NCBI GenBank assembly: GCA_964476835.1
Contig: CAYZCE010000018.1
Coordinates: 1 to 39,502 of the forward strand
Length of the DNA stretch: 39,502 bases
Direction: 5' to 3'
Source: PALSA-926 sp964476835
GTDB lineage: Bacteria; Pseudomonadota; Alphaproteobacteria; Micavibrionales; UBA2020
The notes under the pieces: generated by a model
What the model was told of the DNA's origin: nothing
The model's input: the letters and a program-made list of their open reading frames with translations, nothing else
Databases searched by the model: none
Part shown: positions 8,192 to 16,910 of the stretch, in pieces
Layout: each line of letters begins with the position of its first letter
Numbering within the stretch: the stretch's first letter is position 1
Made by a program: the position numbers and the translations under genes

Positions 8192-9631
8192 TTACTTCTG
8201 CGCGAGCTTGTCCGACTTGCGCGGGTTGCTGGCGACGGCGAAGTGGCCGATGCTGTCGAAGCGGTCCTGCATCTGCGCGACCTGGCTCTTGAAAGCGTGC
8301 AGGTCGCGGCCTTTGAGAGCGCGGCCGGTCGGCACCTTGACGGTGGCCGGGTTGACCTGCGCGTTGTTGACGAGGATCTCGTAATGCAGGTGCGGGCCGG
8401 TGGCGCGGCCGGTCATGCCGACGTAGCCGATGACCTGGCCCTGCTTGACGCGGCTACCGCTGCGCAGGCCCGACTTGAAGCCGTTCATGTGGCCGTAAGC
8501 CGTATCGAGGCCGTTGCGGTGGCGGATGCGGACGTAGTTGCCGTAGGAGCTGAACGGGCCGATCTTGACGATGGTGCCGTCGCCCGCCGCGTAGATCGGC
8601 GTGCCGCGCGCGACCGCGAAGTCGATGCCCTTGTGCATCTTGGTGTAGCCGAGCACGGGGTGCACGCGCACGCCGAATTTCGACGAGATGCGCGCGCCGT
8701 CGACCGGCGTCTTCATCAGCGGCTTCTTGGCCGAGCGGCCTTGCGCGTCGTAATAATCGCTGTCGCCGCGCGCGTCGGTATAGCGGTAGAACGGCATCTC
8801 TTCGCCGCCGAGCGTCAGCTTGGCGTAGGCGATGTTGCCGCGGCCGGGCACAACCTTGCCGTCGTCGGTCTTGTATTCTTCATACATGACTTCGAACTTG
8901 TCGCCGTTGTGGATGTCGCGCTGGAAGTCGACGTTCCACGAATACATCTTGATGAGGTCGAGGATGACCGCGTCGGGCACGCCGGCCGCTGCCGCGTCGG
9001 CATAGAGCGAGCTGTCGATCTTGCCGCTGAACGCGTTGAGCGCGCGGTGCACGGCCTTTTCGGCGCTGCCGGCCTTGTAGGCGTCGCCGTCCTTCTTGAC
9101 GGTGACGGCGGTGATGGTGTCCTTCTCGACGCTCAGCCCGCTGAAGTGCGCGTTGGCGACTGCCGGGTCCTTGTGGAAGAACACGGTGATCTCACGGCCT
9201 GGGTTGATGTCGCGCGGGTTGTAAACTTTGCTCAGGGCTTGCACGGCCTGATAGGCCTCGTCACGCGGCACGGAAGCCTTGTTGACGAGCAGGTCCATCA
9301 GCGTGTCGCCCTTGCCGACGACGACCTTTTTCTCGGTGCGGCCGGCGGATTCAAGGATGGAATTGATGCCCGATTCAATCGAGGACAGGCCGGTCGCCGC
9401 ATCCGGCGCGACAGCCGGCTTGGGCGCGGTCGCGTCGTCGGCCACGTGCGTGGCGGCGGACGCAATCGCCGTCGCGCCGTCCATGTTCGGGCGGGGCGCG
9501 GTGTAAGCGACGGTTTCGGTGGTGACAGGTTCGCTGCCATGGCCGGAGAGCGCGGCGATCAGGCCGGCGCATACCACGGCGGCGCCCACGAAGGCGGCCT
9601 GACGCAGCGAAATGCCGTAACGGCGGAACAT
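8192..9631 (-). CDS. M23 family murein endopeptidase (MepM-like, with LysM/OapA-like segment)
   Basis: A 479-residue periplasmic peptidoglycan hydrolase that probably cleaves stem-peptide cross-links to allow wall growth. Residues about 10-30 form one N-terminal membrane anchor. A LysM/OapA-like segment follows near residues 95-145 (VVGKGDTLMDLLVNKASVPRD, then INPGREITVFF). The peptidase M23 domain occupies the last third and keeps the zinc and catalytic pattern H-K-G-I-D (first ligands), YGHMNGF and G-PHLHYEI (the HxH ligand). The order matches MepM/YebA. I chose the ATG at 9631, with GGAA just upstream; a TTG extension to 9661 is possible but less likely. It converges on holC across the shared terminator. 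Confidence 0.92.
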   Translation of the reverse strand: MFRRYGISLRQAAFVGAAVVCAGLIAALSGHGSEPVTTETVAYTAPRPNMDGATAIASAATHVADDATAPKPAVAPDAATGLSSIESGINSILESAGRTEKKVVVGKGDTLMDLLVNKASVPRDEAYQAVQALSKVYNPRDINPGREITVFFHKDPAVANAHFSGLSVEKDTITAVTVKKDGDAYKAGSAEKAVHRALNAFSGKIDSSLYADAAAAGVPDAVILDLIKMYSWNVDFQRDIHNGDKFEVMYEEYKTDDGKVVPGRGNIAYAKLTLGGEEMPFYRYTDARGDSDYYDAQGRSAKKPLMKTPVDGARISSKFGVRVHPVLGYTKMHKGIDFAVARGTPIYAAGDGTIVKIGPFSSYGNYVRIRHRNGLDTAYGHMNGFKSGLRSGSRVKQGQVIGYVGMTGRATGPHLHYEILVNNAQVNPATVKVPTGRALKGRDLHAFKSQVAQMQDRFDSIGHFAVASNPRKSDKLAQK

Positions 9632-9755
9632 CTGTTTCCGGTATAAACTATATTGTGCCAACGGTCTCAGAACCTTTTATTGGGCGTCCCGCGCGGCGGA
9701 ACGGATGGACGTAGGAACGCGGGATCTAACATACCGCGGAAAGGTTAACGCTGAG

Positions 9756-9770
9756 GCCGATATTATCGGC
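9756..9770. repeat. Perfect short palindrome upstream of the M23 gene
   Basis: GCCGAT-ATT-ATCGGC is a perfect six-base-arm inverted repeat in the 218-base gap between the M23 start and the stop of the barrel gene. A longer pair, TCCCGCG (9687-9693) and CGCGGGA (9718-9724), lies nearer the M23 start. Neither is followed by a T-run on the minus strand, so an operator or leader structure is more plausible than a terminator. Nothing else recognisable is in this gap. Confidence 0.3.
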
Positions 9771-9849
9771 AAAAGATACATGCGCCAACAAAAAACACCC
9801 CTCACATTTCATAAGATGGGAAAAGAATCCACGACTATGTAAACGGACG

Positions 9850-10782
9850 TCAGAAGCTCAGCGCCGCGCCGAGGTTGCCGGTCACGGTCGGGTCGGCGGT
9901 CTGGTTCGTGTGCGCGCCGATGCGGCCCTGCAGCACGAGACCGCCGGTCACGCGCCAGTCGGCAGCCAGTGTCGCTTCGCCCCAGCCGCGGTCGCCCGCA
10001 TCGAAGCCCTGGTCAGCGGCCATGCTGCCCGAGGTGTCGGCAAACCGGTTGCGCCCGTTGTCGAGGCGCGCGCCGAAGGCGACGGTGCCGGTGAGGACCA
10101 GGTTGTCGTTCAGCTTATGGTTGTCCGACAGGCCGAAGCGCAGCTGCGAGGTGGAGAGGTCGTTGTCGCCGAAGCTCGCGGGCCCGCCGCCGGTTGTTTC
10201 GCTGAAGGCGTCGACCTGCGCCGACGACCAGCGGTATTCGATATAGGGCATGACGGTGTTGCGTTCGCTCGCCGCAACCGCCCAGCCCATGCGCGTTGCC
10301 GCGCCATACGCGGTGGCGGTGGTGCTGCCGGTCGAACGGTCGCCGGCATAAAGGCGCGTGGTGTCGATCTCCAGCAACTGCATCATGCCTGCCGCATAAA
10401 GGCGGAAGCCTTCAGGCGTCGCATAGGCCATGAACAGCGTGCCGCCGTTGGCCTTGGTTTCCATCTCCGACCCGCCGCCGAGCGCATCGGTCGTTTGCGC
10501 GTGGGTAGCCGCGATGCCGAGCGAGAGTTTGTCGTTGATATGGCCGGTGAAGCCGAGCATGCCGTTGGCAAGATGGCTGTCGGATTCACTTTGCTGGCCG
10601 TAGCCGTAGGAGCCGTTGATGAAATACGTCCAGCGGCGGCATTTTTCGGCTTGGTCGGCAGTTTGCTCGCGCGTGCAGGCGGCGGTGAAGGCATTGGCGT
10701 GCTCGGCCATGTAGAGGCTGTCGCCCAGTTGCGCGGTCAGTGTCGAGAAATAAAGATGCAGGAAGGCCAGCGCGCCGAACAT
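9850..10782 (-). CDS. Stand-alone autotransporter-type outer-membrane beta-barrel
   Basis: A protein of 310 residues in which about residues 50-310 alternate polar and hydrophobic strands like the 12-strand autotransporter (type Va) translocator: WTYFINGSYGYGQQ, NGMLGFTGHINDKLSLGIAA, GWAVAASERNTVMPYIEYRW and a final VTGNLGAALSF ending in Phe, the usual C-terminal signal for barrel insertion. It has almost no passenger. The first 20 residues are hydrophobic (GALAFLHLYFSTLTAQ) but lack the basic start of a standard signal peptide. Cys36 and Cys48 could form a disulfide. AGAGG precedes the ATG. It could be a porin-like barrel, a partner for a separately encoded passenger, or a decayed autotransporter. 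It diverges from fabI. Confidence 0.78.
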   Translation of the reverse strand: MFGALAFLHLYFSTLTAQLGDSLYMAEHANAFTAACTREQTADQAEKCRRWTYFINGSYGYGQQSESDSHLANGMLGFTGHINDKLSLGIAATHAQTTDALGGGSEMETKANGGTLFMAYATPEGFRLYAAGMMQLLEIDTTRLYAGDRSTGSTTATAYGAATRMGWAVAASERNTVMPYIEYRWSSAQVDAFSETTGGGPASFGDNDLSTSQLRFGLSDNHKLNDNLVLTGTVAFGARLDNGRNRFADTSGSMAADQGFDAGDRGWGEATLAADWRVTGGLVLQGRIGAHTNQTADPTVTGNLGAALSF

Positions 10783-10918
10783 GTGAACCTCTAAGTTTAT
10801 GTTTAATAAGAGAAATCTCGCTCTTTATTCTTAGCAGGAAGCCTTCGGCGCGGCCACTGTATTTTGTGCGGCCTTTTGTGTAGGATGCCGACAACGGAAA
10901 ACCTGAGGAGATGAAACG

Positions 10919-11752
10919 ATGACTGCGACTGGAAATCTGATGAAGGGCAAACGCGGCTTGATCATGGGCGTCGCCAACGACCGCTCGATCGCTTGGGGCA
11001 TCGCGGCCGCAGCCCACGCGCAGGGCGCCGAACTCGCCTTCACCTTCCAGGGCGAGGCGCTGGAAAAGCGCGTACGCCCGCTCGCCGACGGCATCGGCTC
11101 GAAAATCGTCCTGCCGTGCGACGTCACCGACATGGCCAGCATCGACGCGACCTTCAAGGCGATCGAGAAAGAATGGGGGGGCCTCGACTTCGTCGTGCAC
11201 GCGATCGCGTTTTCGGACAAGAGCGAGCTGGACGGCCTCTACCTCGACACCTCGCGCGACAACTTCCTCAAGACGATGGACATCTCCGTCTATTCCTTTA
11301 CCGCGGTGGCGCAGCGCGCCGTGCCGCTGATGAAGAAAGGCGGCAGCCTGCTCACCATGACCTACCACGGCGCCGAGCGCGTCATGCCGCACTACAACGT
11401 GATGGGCGTCGCCAAGGCGGCGCTCGAGGCTTCCGTGCGCTACCTCGCTTCCGACGTCGGCCCGCAGGGCATCCGCGTCAATGCGATCTCGGCCGGCCCC
11501 ATCAAGACGCTGGCGGCCTCGGGCATTGGCGACTTCCGCTACATTCTCAAGTGGAACGAATTGAACGCGCCGCTGCGCCGCAACGTCACCACTGAAGACG
11601 TCGGCGGGGCGGGCATGTTCCTGCTCTCCGACCTCAGCGCAGGCGTGACGGGCGAAATCATGTACGTCGACAGCGGCTACAACACCATCGGCATGGTCGC
11701 GGTCGACAGCGCCAAGCAGACGGCGGAACTGCTGAACGGCCTCTCGGGCTGA
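10919..11752 (+). CDS. fabI: Enoyl-[acyl-carrier-protein] reductase (NADH), FabI
   Basis: Final reduction step of each fatty-acid elongation cycle, cytoplasmic. The 277-residue product is a divergent SDR with the FabI pattern: GLIMGVANDRSIAWGIA near the N-terminus (the glycine-rich NAD site), FVVHAIAF, and the catalytic pair Tyr159-x6-Lys166 in YNVMGVAK, preceded by the second conserved tyrosine (Tyr149) in TYHGAERVMP. The ISAGPIKTLAASGI substrate loop is intact. GGAG lies about nine bases upstream of the ATG. It ends one base from the convergent hrcA stop, and the 136-base upstream gap separates it from the divergent barrel gene. Confidence 0.96.
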   Translation: MTATGNLMKGKRGLIMGVANDRSIAWGIAAAAHAQGAELAFTFQGEALEKRVRPLADGIGSKIVLPCDVTDMASIDATFKAIEKEWGGLDFVVHAIAFSDKSELDGLYLDTSRDNFLKTMDISVYSFTAVAQRAVPLMKKGGSLLTMTYHGAERVMPHYNVMGVAKAALEASVRYLASDVGPQGIRVNAISAGPIKTLAASGIGDFRYILKWNELNAPLRRNVTTEDVGGAGMFLLSDLSAGVTGEIMYVDSGYNTIGMVAVDSAKQTAELLNGLSG

Positions 11753-11753
11753 A

Positions 11754-12791
11754 TTATCCGATAATCTTGCCGACGATCTGCGACGTGTAGTTCACGACGG
11801 GGATGATGCGGCCGTAGTTGAGGCGCGTGGGGCCGATGACGCCGATCGCGCCGATCACTTGCGCGTCCTTGTTCTTGTAGGGCGCGACGATCAGCGTGCA
11901 GCCGGAGTGGCTGAACAGCGTGTTTTCCGCGCCGATGAAGATCTTGACGCCGTCGGCGGCGGTGGTGGCCTGCAGTACCTTGAGCATCGTCTCTTTCGCC
12001 TCAAGCGCGGCGAAGAGGGTGCGGATGCGCTCGAGATCCGCGATCTCCGAAATGTCGCCGAGCAAATTGGCTTGGCCGCGAATGAACAAATGCCCGCCGG
12101 ATTCTTGCGGCGCGAGACTGGCGATGCCGGCGGCCACCACGCGCGCGGTCAGCGTATCCAGCTGCGCGTGGTGTTGCGACAATTCGTTGCGGATCTGCTC
12201 GATCGCCTGCGGCAGCGTCTTGTTGGCGATATGCGCGTTGAGGTAGTTCGACGCCTGCTTGAGCGCGCTCGCCGTCACGTCGGGCGGCACTTCCATCATG
12301 CGGTTCTCGACGCCGCCGGTCTGGTCGACCAGGATGGCCAGCGCGCGCCCCGGCGCCATCAGCAGAAACTCGACCTGCCGGATCGGCGCCTCAGCCTTAG
12401 GCGCGAAGACGAGGCCGGCGCAGGACGAGAGGCCGGAGAGGAAGCTGCTGGTCTGCTCGAGAATATTGGGGATCGAATGGCCGCGCACATCGCCGAGGCC
12501 TTGCTCGATCTTGTGGCGATCGGACACCGGCAGGTCGTTGACCTCGAGCAGGCCTTCGACGAAAACCGTCATGCCGCTGTCGGTCGGCAAACGCCCCGCC
12601 GAGGTGTGCGGCGAATAGAGCAACCCCAAGTCCTCCAGCTCCATCATCGCGTTGCGGATCGTCGCGGGCGAGAGCTTCATGCCGGGCTGCTGCGAGATGA
12701 ACTTCGACCCCACCGGCTCGCCGGTTTCGACATAGGCGTCGATGACCAGCCGGAGAATCTGTCGCGCGCGTTCGTTGAGGTCGTTTATCAT
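11754..12791 (-). CDS. hrcA: Heat-inducible transcription repressor HrcA
   Basis: Repressor of class I heat-shock genes (groESL, and dnaK in some species), acting on CIRCE operators and kept active by GroEL. The 345-residue protein has the N-terminal winged-helix (LNERARQILRLVIDAYVETGEPVGSK, SPATIRNAMMELEDLGLL, HTSAGRLPTD), which is diagnostic, followed by the GAF-like and dimerisation regions (FIGAENTLF, VIGAIGVIGPTRLNYGRIIP). It diverges from rph, as is common in alphaproteobacteria. grpE, its usual downstream partner, is absent: fabI lies convergent instead. No CIRCE element (GAGTGCTAA type) is visible in the 136-base gap upstream. Confidence 0.96.
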   Translation of the reverse strand: MINDLNERARQILRLVIDAYVETGEPVGSKFISQQPGMKLSPATIRNAMMELEDLGLLYSPHTSAGRLPTDSGMTVFVEGLLEVNDLPVSDRHKIEQGLGDVRGHSIPNILEQTSSFLSGLSSCAGLVFAPKAEAPIRQVEFLLMAPGRALAILVDQTGGVENRMMEVPPDVTASALKQASNYLNAHIANKTLPQAIEQIRNELSQHHAQLDTLTARVVAAGIASLAPQESGGHLFIRGQANLLGDISEIADLERIRTLFAALEAKETMLKVLQATTAADGVKIFIGAENTLFSHSGCTLIVAPYKNKDAQVIGAIGVIGPTRLNYGRIIPVVNYTSQIVGKIIG

Positions 12792-12927
12792 GCGTCTAAT
12801 ATATTCAGAAGCTGTTGAATGACCAAGGTTATTTCAGGGGCTTTTCGTGTTGATATCATGCAACGGCTTGTTTATATTACGATTCTTGAAAGACCGTACC
12901 CTCCGTCAAATATAAGGAACTCCGCCC

Positions 12928-13644
12928 ATGCGCCCCTCCGGCCGTGCTCTTGACCAACTGCGCGACATCTCCCTCGAACCCGGATTCTCGCGTCACGCGG
13001 AAGGCTCGTGCATGGCGCGCTTCGGCAACACGCATGTGCTGTGCACCGCCTCGGTCGAGACGCGCGTGCCGTCGTGGCTCAAAGGCAAAGGCAAGGGCTG
13101 GGTGACCGCCGAATATGGCATGCTGCCGCGCGCCACCGGCACGCGCACCGACCGCGAAGCCGCGCGCGGCAAGCAATCGGGCCGCACGCAGGAAATCCAG
13201 CGCCTGATCGGCCGCGCGATGCGTGCGGTGGTCGACCTCGGCGTGCTCGGCGAAGTGCAGATCACGCTCGATTGCGATGTTATCCAGGCCGACGGCGGCA
13301 CGCGTACGGCAGCGATTACCGGCTCTTATGTCGCGCTGCATCAGGCCTGCGCGCATCTGCAAAAGATCGGCGCGGTCAAGGCCAACCCGATCATCGACGC
13401 GGTCGCGGCCGTTTCCTGCGGCATCTACCAAGGCACGCCGGTGCTCGACCTTGACTATGCCGAAGATTCAACGGCAGAGGCGGACGCCAATTTCGTCATG
13501 ACCGGACAAGGCGGCCTCGTCGAAGTGCAAGGCACCGCCGAACACCGCGCGTTCTCGGAAGCGCAATTCCTCGACCTGCTCAAGCTCGCGCGCGGCGGCA
13601 TCGAGAGCCTTGTGCGTATCCAAAAACAGGCGCTGGGCGGCTGA
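12928..13644 (+). CDS. rph: Ribonuclease PH
   Basis: Phosphorolytic 3'-to-5' exoribonuclease that trims tRNA precursors. The 238 residues cover the whole family: MRPSGRALDQLRDISLEPGF at the start, the GSCMARFGNTHVLCTASVE strand region, KGWVTAEYGMLPRATGTR, the arginine-rich QEIQRLIGRAMRAVVDL, and the phosphate/active-site region VIQADGGTRTAAITG. AAGGAA lies nine bases upstream of the ATG. rdgB starts one base after the stop, and the rph-rdgB-hemW order is typical of alphaproteobacteria. Confidence 0.97.
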   Translation: MRPSGRALDQLRDISLEPGFSRHAEGSCMARFGNTHVLCTASVETRVPSWLKGKGKGWVTAEYGMLPRATGTRTDREAARGKQSGRTQEIQRLIGRAMRAVVDLGVLGEVQITLDCDVIQADGGTRTAAITGSYVALHQACAHLQKIGAVKANPIIDAVAAVSCGIYQGTPVLDLDYAEDSTAEADANFVMTGQGGLVEVQGTAEHRAFSEAQFLDLLKLARGGIESLVRIQKQALGG

Positions 13645-13645
13645 T

Positions 13646-14248
13646 ATGGCGCGCAAATTCGACGGCACCGAGCTGGTTATTGCCACGCACAATAAGGGCA
13701 AGATGGCGGAGATGACGGCGCTCTTCGCGCCGTTCGGCATCAAGCTTTATTCCGCCGCTGACCTCGGCCTTGAGTCGCCGCCGGAGACGGGCACGACGTT
13801 CGTCGAGAATTCTGAGATGAAGGCGCGTTACGTCGCGGAAAAAACCGGCAAGCCCGCGCTCTCCGACGACAGCGGCCTCTGCGTCAACGCGCTGGGCGGC
13901 GCGCCCGGCGTCTACACCGCCGACTGGGCGGAAGAAAAAGGCCCGCGCGATTTCAATTACGCGATGAAGAAGATCGTCGACGGCATCGGCGACAACCCAG
14001 ACCGCGGCGCGCACTTCGTCAGTGTGCTGACGCTGTGCTGGCCCGACGGCCACGTTGAAATGGCGGAAGGCGTCGCCGAAGGCGCCATCGTCTGGCCGAT
14101 GCGTGGCGCCCACGGCCACGGCTGCGACCCGATCTTCGTGCCGCAGGGCGACACCCGCACCTATGCCGAGATGGACGCGGCGGAAAAGAACGCCATGAGC
14201 CACCGCGCCCGCTCGTTCCGCGCCATGATTGACAAATGCTTCCGTTAG
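13646..14248 (+). CDS. rdgB: XTP/dITP diphosphatase (RdgB/HAM1 family)
   Basis: Hydrolyses non-canonical purine triphosphates (dITP, XTP) to monophosphates, keeping them out of DNA and RNA. The product of 200 residues shows ELVIATHNKGKMAEM (substrate phosphate loop), ETGTTFVENSEMKARYVAEKTG, ALSDDSGLCVNALGGAPGVY (metal-binding aspartates) and the C-terminal GHGCDPIFVPQGDTRTYAEM and SHRARSF motifs. The start follows rph by one base and the end overlaps hemW by 13 bases. An upstream in-frame ATG at 13610 lies inside rph and is unlikely. Confidence 0.96.
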   Translation: MARKFDGTELVIATHNKGKMAEMTALFAPFGIKLYSAADLGLESPPETGTTFVENSEMKARYVAEKTGKPALSDDSGLCVNALGGAPGVYTADWAEEKGPRDFNYAMKKIVDGIGDNPDRGAHFVSVLTLCWPDGHVEMAEGVAEGAIVWPMRGAHGHGCDPIFVPQGDTRTYAEMDAAEKNAMSHRARSFRAMIDKCFR

Positions 14249-15384
14249 CCGTTTATATCCACTGGCCGTTCTGCAAGGCGAAATGCCCCTATTGCGACTT
14301 CAACAGCCATGTGCGCGACAAGGTCAACCATCCCGACTGGCGCGATTCTTACGCGACGGAACTCGCGCAGTATCGCGAGATGACCGGACCGCGCCGCGTA
14401 ACGTCCGTTTTCTTCGGCGGCGGCACGCCGTCGTTGATGGAGCCGGAGACGGTTGCGCATGTGATCCAAAGCATCGACCGCCTCTGGGGCTTGCCGTCCG
14501 GCACTGAAATCAACCTCGAAGCCAACCCGACCTCGGTCGAGGCCGGCAAACTGCAAGGCTTCCGCGCCGCCGGCGTCAACCGTGTATCGCTCGGCGTGCA
14601 GGCCTTGCGCGACGATGCGCTGAAAGGATTAGGCCGCCAGCATTCCGCCAGCGAGGCGATGGCGGCGGTGAAGCTGGCGGCGGGGATCTTCGACCGCTAT
14701 TCCTTCGACCTTATTTATGCGCGCCCCGGTCAGACGCCGGACGCGTGGCATCAGGAGCTTAACGAAGCCATCGCTTACGGCCCGTCGCACCTCTCGCTCT
14801 ACCAACTGACCATTGAGGAAGGCACGCTGTACCACACGCTGCACGCGCGCGGCGAAATCGTGGTGCCGGATGAAGACACCGCCGCCGACCTCTATGAACT
14901 GACGCAAGAGACGACCGCCGCTGCCGGCCTTCCGGCTTACGAGATTTCCAACCATGCGCGCCCGGGCGATGAATCGCGGCATAACCTTGCCTATTGGCGC
15001 TATCAGGACTATATCGGCGTCGGCCCGGGGGCGCATGGCCGCCTGACCGTGGAGGGTCAAAAGCTGGCCACCCGCGCCCATAAGGTCCCCGAAATCTGGA
15101 TGGACCGCGTCAAGCAGCAGCGCCATGGCTCTCACCCCTTTGAAGTCATTGACACTTTCAAGCAGGGCGAGGAAATGCTGATGATGGGCCTGCGCCTGCG
15201 AAGCGGGGTGGCTCTTGACGAGTTTGAGGCGGTCACGCACACTCCGCTCTCGAGTTTCGTGGACATGCAAAGGCTCTCTGCCCTTGCAAATGAAGGATTG
15301 ATGGAACTGACGGATCAACATATCAGGGCAACGGCGGCCGGCCGCCAGCGCTTGAACGCGCTTCTCGCGCACCTGATCGTATAA
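14236..15384 (+). CDS. hemW: Radical SAM heme chaperone HemW
   Basis: Long annotated as an oxygen-independent coproporphyrinogen oxidase, this family is now considered a heme-binding chaperone. The 382-residue product has the radical-SAM cluster motif Cys13-x3-Cys17-x2-Cys20 followed by Asp-Phe. It lacks the fourth cysteine seen in true HemN, which favours HemW. Further support comes from FFGGGTPSLM, EANPTS, GVNRVSLGVQ (SAM-binding region) and the HemW C-terminal domain with HNLAYWRYQDYIGVGPGAHGR. The start lies within the 3' end of rdgB. A GNAT gene follows after nine bases. Confidence 0.94.
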   Translation: MLPLAVYIHWPFCKAKCPYCDFNSHVRDKVNHPDWRDSYATELAQYREMTGPRRVTSVFFGGGTPSLMEPETVAHVIQSIDRLWGLPSGTEINLEANPTSVEAGKLQGFRAAGVNRVSLGVQALRDDALKGLGRQHSASEAMAAVKLAAGIFDRYSFDLIYARPGQTPDAWHQELNEAIAYGPSHLSLYQLTIEEGTLYHTLHARGEIVVPDEDTAADLYELTQETTAAAGLPAYEISNHARPGDESRHNLAYWRYQDYIGVGPGAHGRLTVEGQKLATRAHKVPEIWMDRVKQQRHGSHPFEVIDTFKQGEEMLMMGLRLRSGVALDEFEAVTHTPLSSFVDMQRLSALANEGLMELTDQHIRATAAGRQRLNALLAHLIV

Positions 15385-15393
15385 GGAATTTTT

Positions 15394-16257
15394 ATGACGA
15401 TGACGGTTTCTTTTCAGGACAACCCGCGCGATTTCCTCGCCCGTTGCAGCACGTACCTCAGCCAGAACGAGGCCGAGCATAACCTGATCCTCACGCTCTG
15501 CTATCACGCCGAGCAGCAGCTCAAGCGCGGCGAGAAGACGGATATCCGCTTCGCCGAGCTCTCCAATGATGACGACATCGTCCTCATCGCCGCGCAGACG
15601 CCGCCCAACAACCTCGTGCTCAGCCGTGCGTCGCTGCCCGAGATCGACAAGCTGGCCGAGACGCTGGCTGAAAAGGGCTACAAGTTCCCCGGCGTGGTCG
15701 GTCCGAGCGACGTGGCCTCCGCCTTCTCCAACCGCTGGACGCAGTTGACCGGCCAGCAGTCGGTCGAATACATGGACCAGCTGATTTACATGCTGAAAAA
15801 AGTCACCATGCCGGACGAAGTCCCAGGCAAGCTGCGTCCCGCGCGCACCGATGAAGCGCCGCTGATCGCCGAATGGGTCGCTGCCTTCTCGCGCGAGGCG
15901 CTGCCCAAGGCCGAACAAAAGCACGGCGGCGAAGAGCGCAAGAAGGCCGAAGAGACCATCAAGGCCGGCCGCGTCTTCGTGTGGGACGTGAACGGCAAGC
16001 CGGTCGCGCAGGCCGGCCTCTCCGGCACCGACAGCGTCGCGCGCATCAGCATGGTCTATACGCCCGCCGAAGAGCGCGGCAAGGGCTATGCCTCCGCCGC
16101 CGTCGCGCATCTGAGCCAAATGCAATTGGACGCGGGCAAGAAGATGTGCTGCCTCTATGCCGCCGCGCGCAACCCCGTCTCGAACTCGATCTACCGCAAG
16201 ATCGGCTACGAATTCGTCGGGCGTTCGAGCCTCTATGTCTTCGAGAAGAAGGCCTGA
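15394..16257 (+). CDS. GNAT family N-acetyltransferase
   Basis: A 287-residue two-part protein. The C-terminal half (about residues 150-287) is a GNAT fold with the acetyl-CoA signature in VYTPAEERGKGYASAAVAHL (the R/Q-x-x-G-x-G/A loop) followed by CCLYAAARNPVSNSIYRKIGYEFVG, the conserved N-x-x-S-x-x-x-Y-x-x-x-GF-like tail. The N-terminal half (residues 1-140) resembles the cap domain seen in FR47-like GNAT proteins; the substrate is unknown. AAGGAA stands upstream of the start. It follows hemW closely and may share its transcript; its stop abuts the convergent gene at 16258. Confidence 0.85.
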   Translation: MTMTVSFQDNPRDFLARCSTYLSQNEAEHNLILTLCYHAEQQLKRGEKTDIRFAELSNDDDIVLIAAQTPPNNLVLSRASLPEIDKLAETLAEKGYKFPGVVGPSDVASAFSNRWTQLTGQQSVEYMDQLIYMLKKVTMPDEVPGKLRPARTDEAPLIAEWVAAFSREALPKAEQKHGGEERKKAEETIKAGRVFVWDVNGKPVAQAGLSGTDSVARISMVYTPAEERGKGYASAAVAHLSQMQLDAGKKMCCLYAAARNPVSNSIYRKIGYEFVGRSSLYVFEKKA

Positions 16258-16854
16258 TTAAATCTTCGGCTTCGGCGTTGTTTTCTTTTGCGGGGCGGGC
16301 GGCGTGAAGCCGTCGAGCATCTCGCGCATGTCGCGGCAGACCCCGCCATAAATCCCCGCCAGCATCTGGAACGAGAACGCGATCTGCTGTTTCATGTCCG
16401 CCGCGTTCTCTTCGCGCACAACTTTGCCGATCTTGCGGCGGCTGGCGTCCAGGTCGGCCTCGGCCGCTTCCACCAATCTTCGGCACAGGAACAATGCGGC
16501 TTCCTGCCCTGTCGAATAGCCGTCGACGGAGAAGAACATCTGCTCGAATTGCGGCTTCTTGATGCCGAGGGCGGCGGCCAAGGCGCTCGAGCGCAGGCTC
16601 GCGCGCGTCAGCGCCCCGGCCATCGACCCTTCCTTGCCGCTCGGCGCGCCCGATTTCAGGTGCAGCACGCCGGCCTTCAAGAGCGTCCAGCACTCGCGCG
16701 CGGCGCTGTTGCGCGAGGCGTCGAGTGACAGGTCGTCGGGGTTGAGCAGGATGCCGACCGGCAAGGCCGCGATGCGCGCGTCGATCAGCGCGGCGATGCG
16801 CTCCCATGTCTCGCGGCGGCTCTGGCTGAAAATGTCGTCGGGCGTTTTCGTCAT
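16258..16854 (-). CDS. Uncharacterised helical cytoplasmic protein
   Basis: A product of 198 residues whose family I do not recognise. It looks mainly alpha-helical (ETWERIAALIDARIAALP, RLVEAAEADLDASRRKIGKVV), with no signal peptide or membrane helix, and ends in a Pro/Lys-rich tail (TPPAPQKKTTPKPKI). I selected the ATG at 16854, which has an AAGGAGAG site just upstream; a longer form from 16899 lacks one. Its stop is directly adjacent to the convergent GNAT stop. The downstream neighbours give no functional hint. Coding potential is supported by the ribosome-binding site and by tight packing with neighbours. Confidence 0.7.
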   Translation of the reverse strand: MTKTPDDIFSQSRRETWERIAALIDARIAALPVGILLNPDDLSLDASRNSAARECWTLLKAGVLHLKSGAPSGKEGSMAGALTRASLRSSALAAALGIKKPQFEQMFFSVDGYSTGQEAALFLCRRLVEAAEADLDASRRKIGKVVREENAADMKQQIAFSFQMLAGIYGGVCRDMREMLDGFTPPAPQKKTTPKPKI

Positions 16855-16910
16855 GAATCCCTCTCCTTTATTTATACCAAAGGACGGGGGAATCGGCAAA
16901 TGCGCGCGGG

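Noticed and set aside
10804..10829. AATAAGAG / CTCTTTATT imperfect repeat between the barrel gene and fabI
   Set aside because: One bulged base and AT-rich arms; could arise by chance and has no supporting context.
12885..12916. CTTGAA and TATAAG boxes before rph that resemble a heat-shock or sigma70 promoter
   Set aside because: The -10 candidate overlaps the rph ribosome-binding site, so a transcript from it would lack that site; the spacer is also 19 bases and the heat-shock -10 is a poor match.
12792..12927. Search for a CIRCE operator in the hrcA-rph gap
   Set aside because: No GAGTGCTAA or TTAGCACTC half-site could be seen.
14236..15384. HemN (oxygen-independent coproporphyrinogen III oxidase) as the identity of this gene
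   Set aside because: The cluster motif has only three cysteines (C-x3-C-x2-C-D-F), and the length fits HemW.
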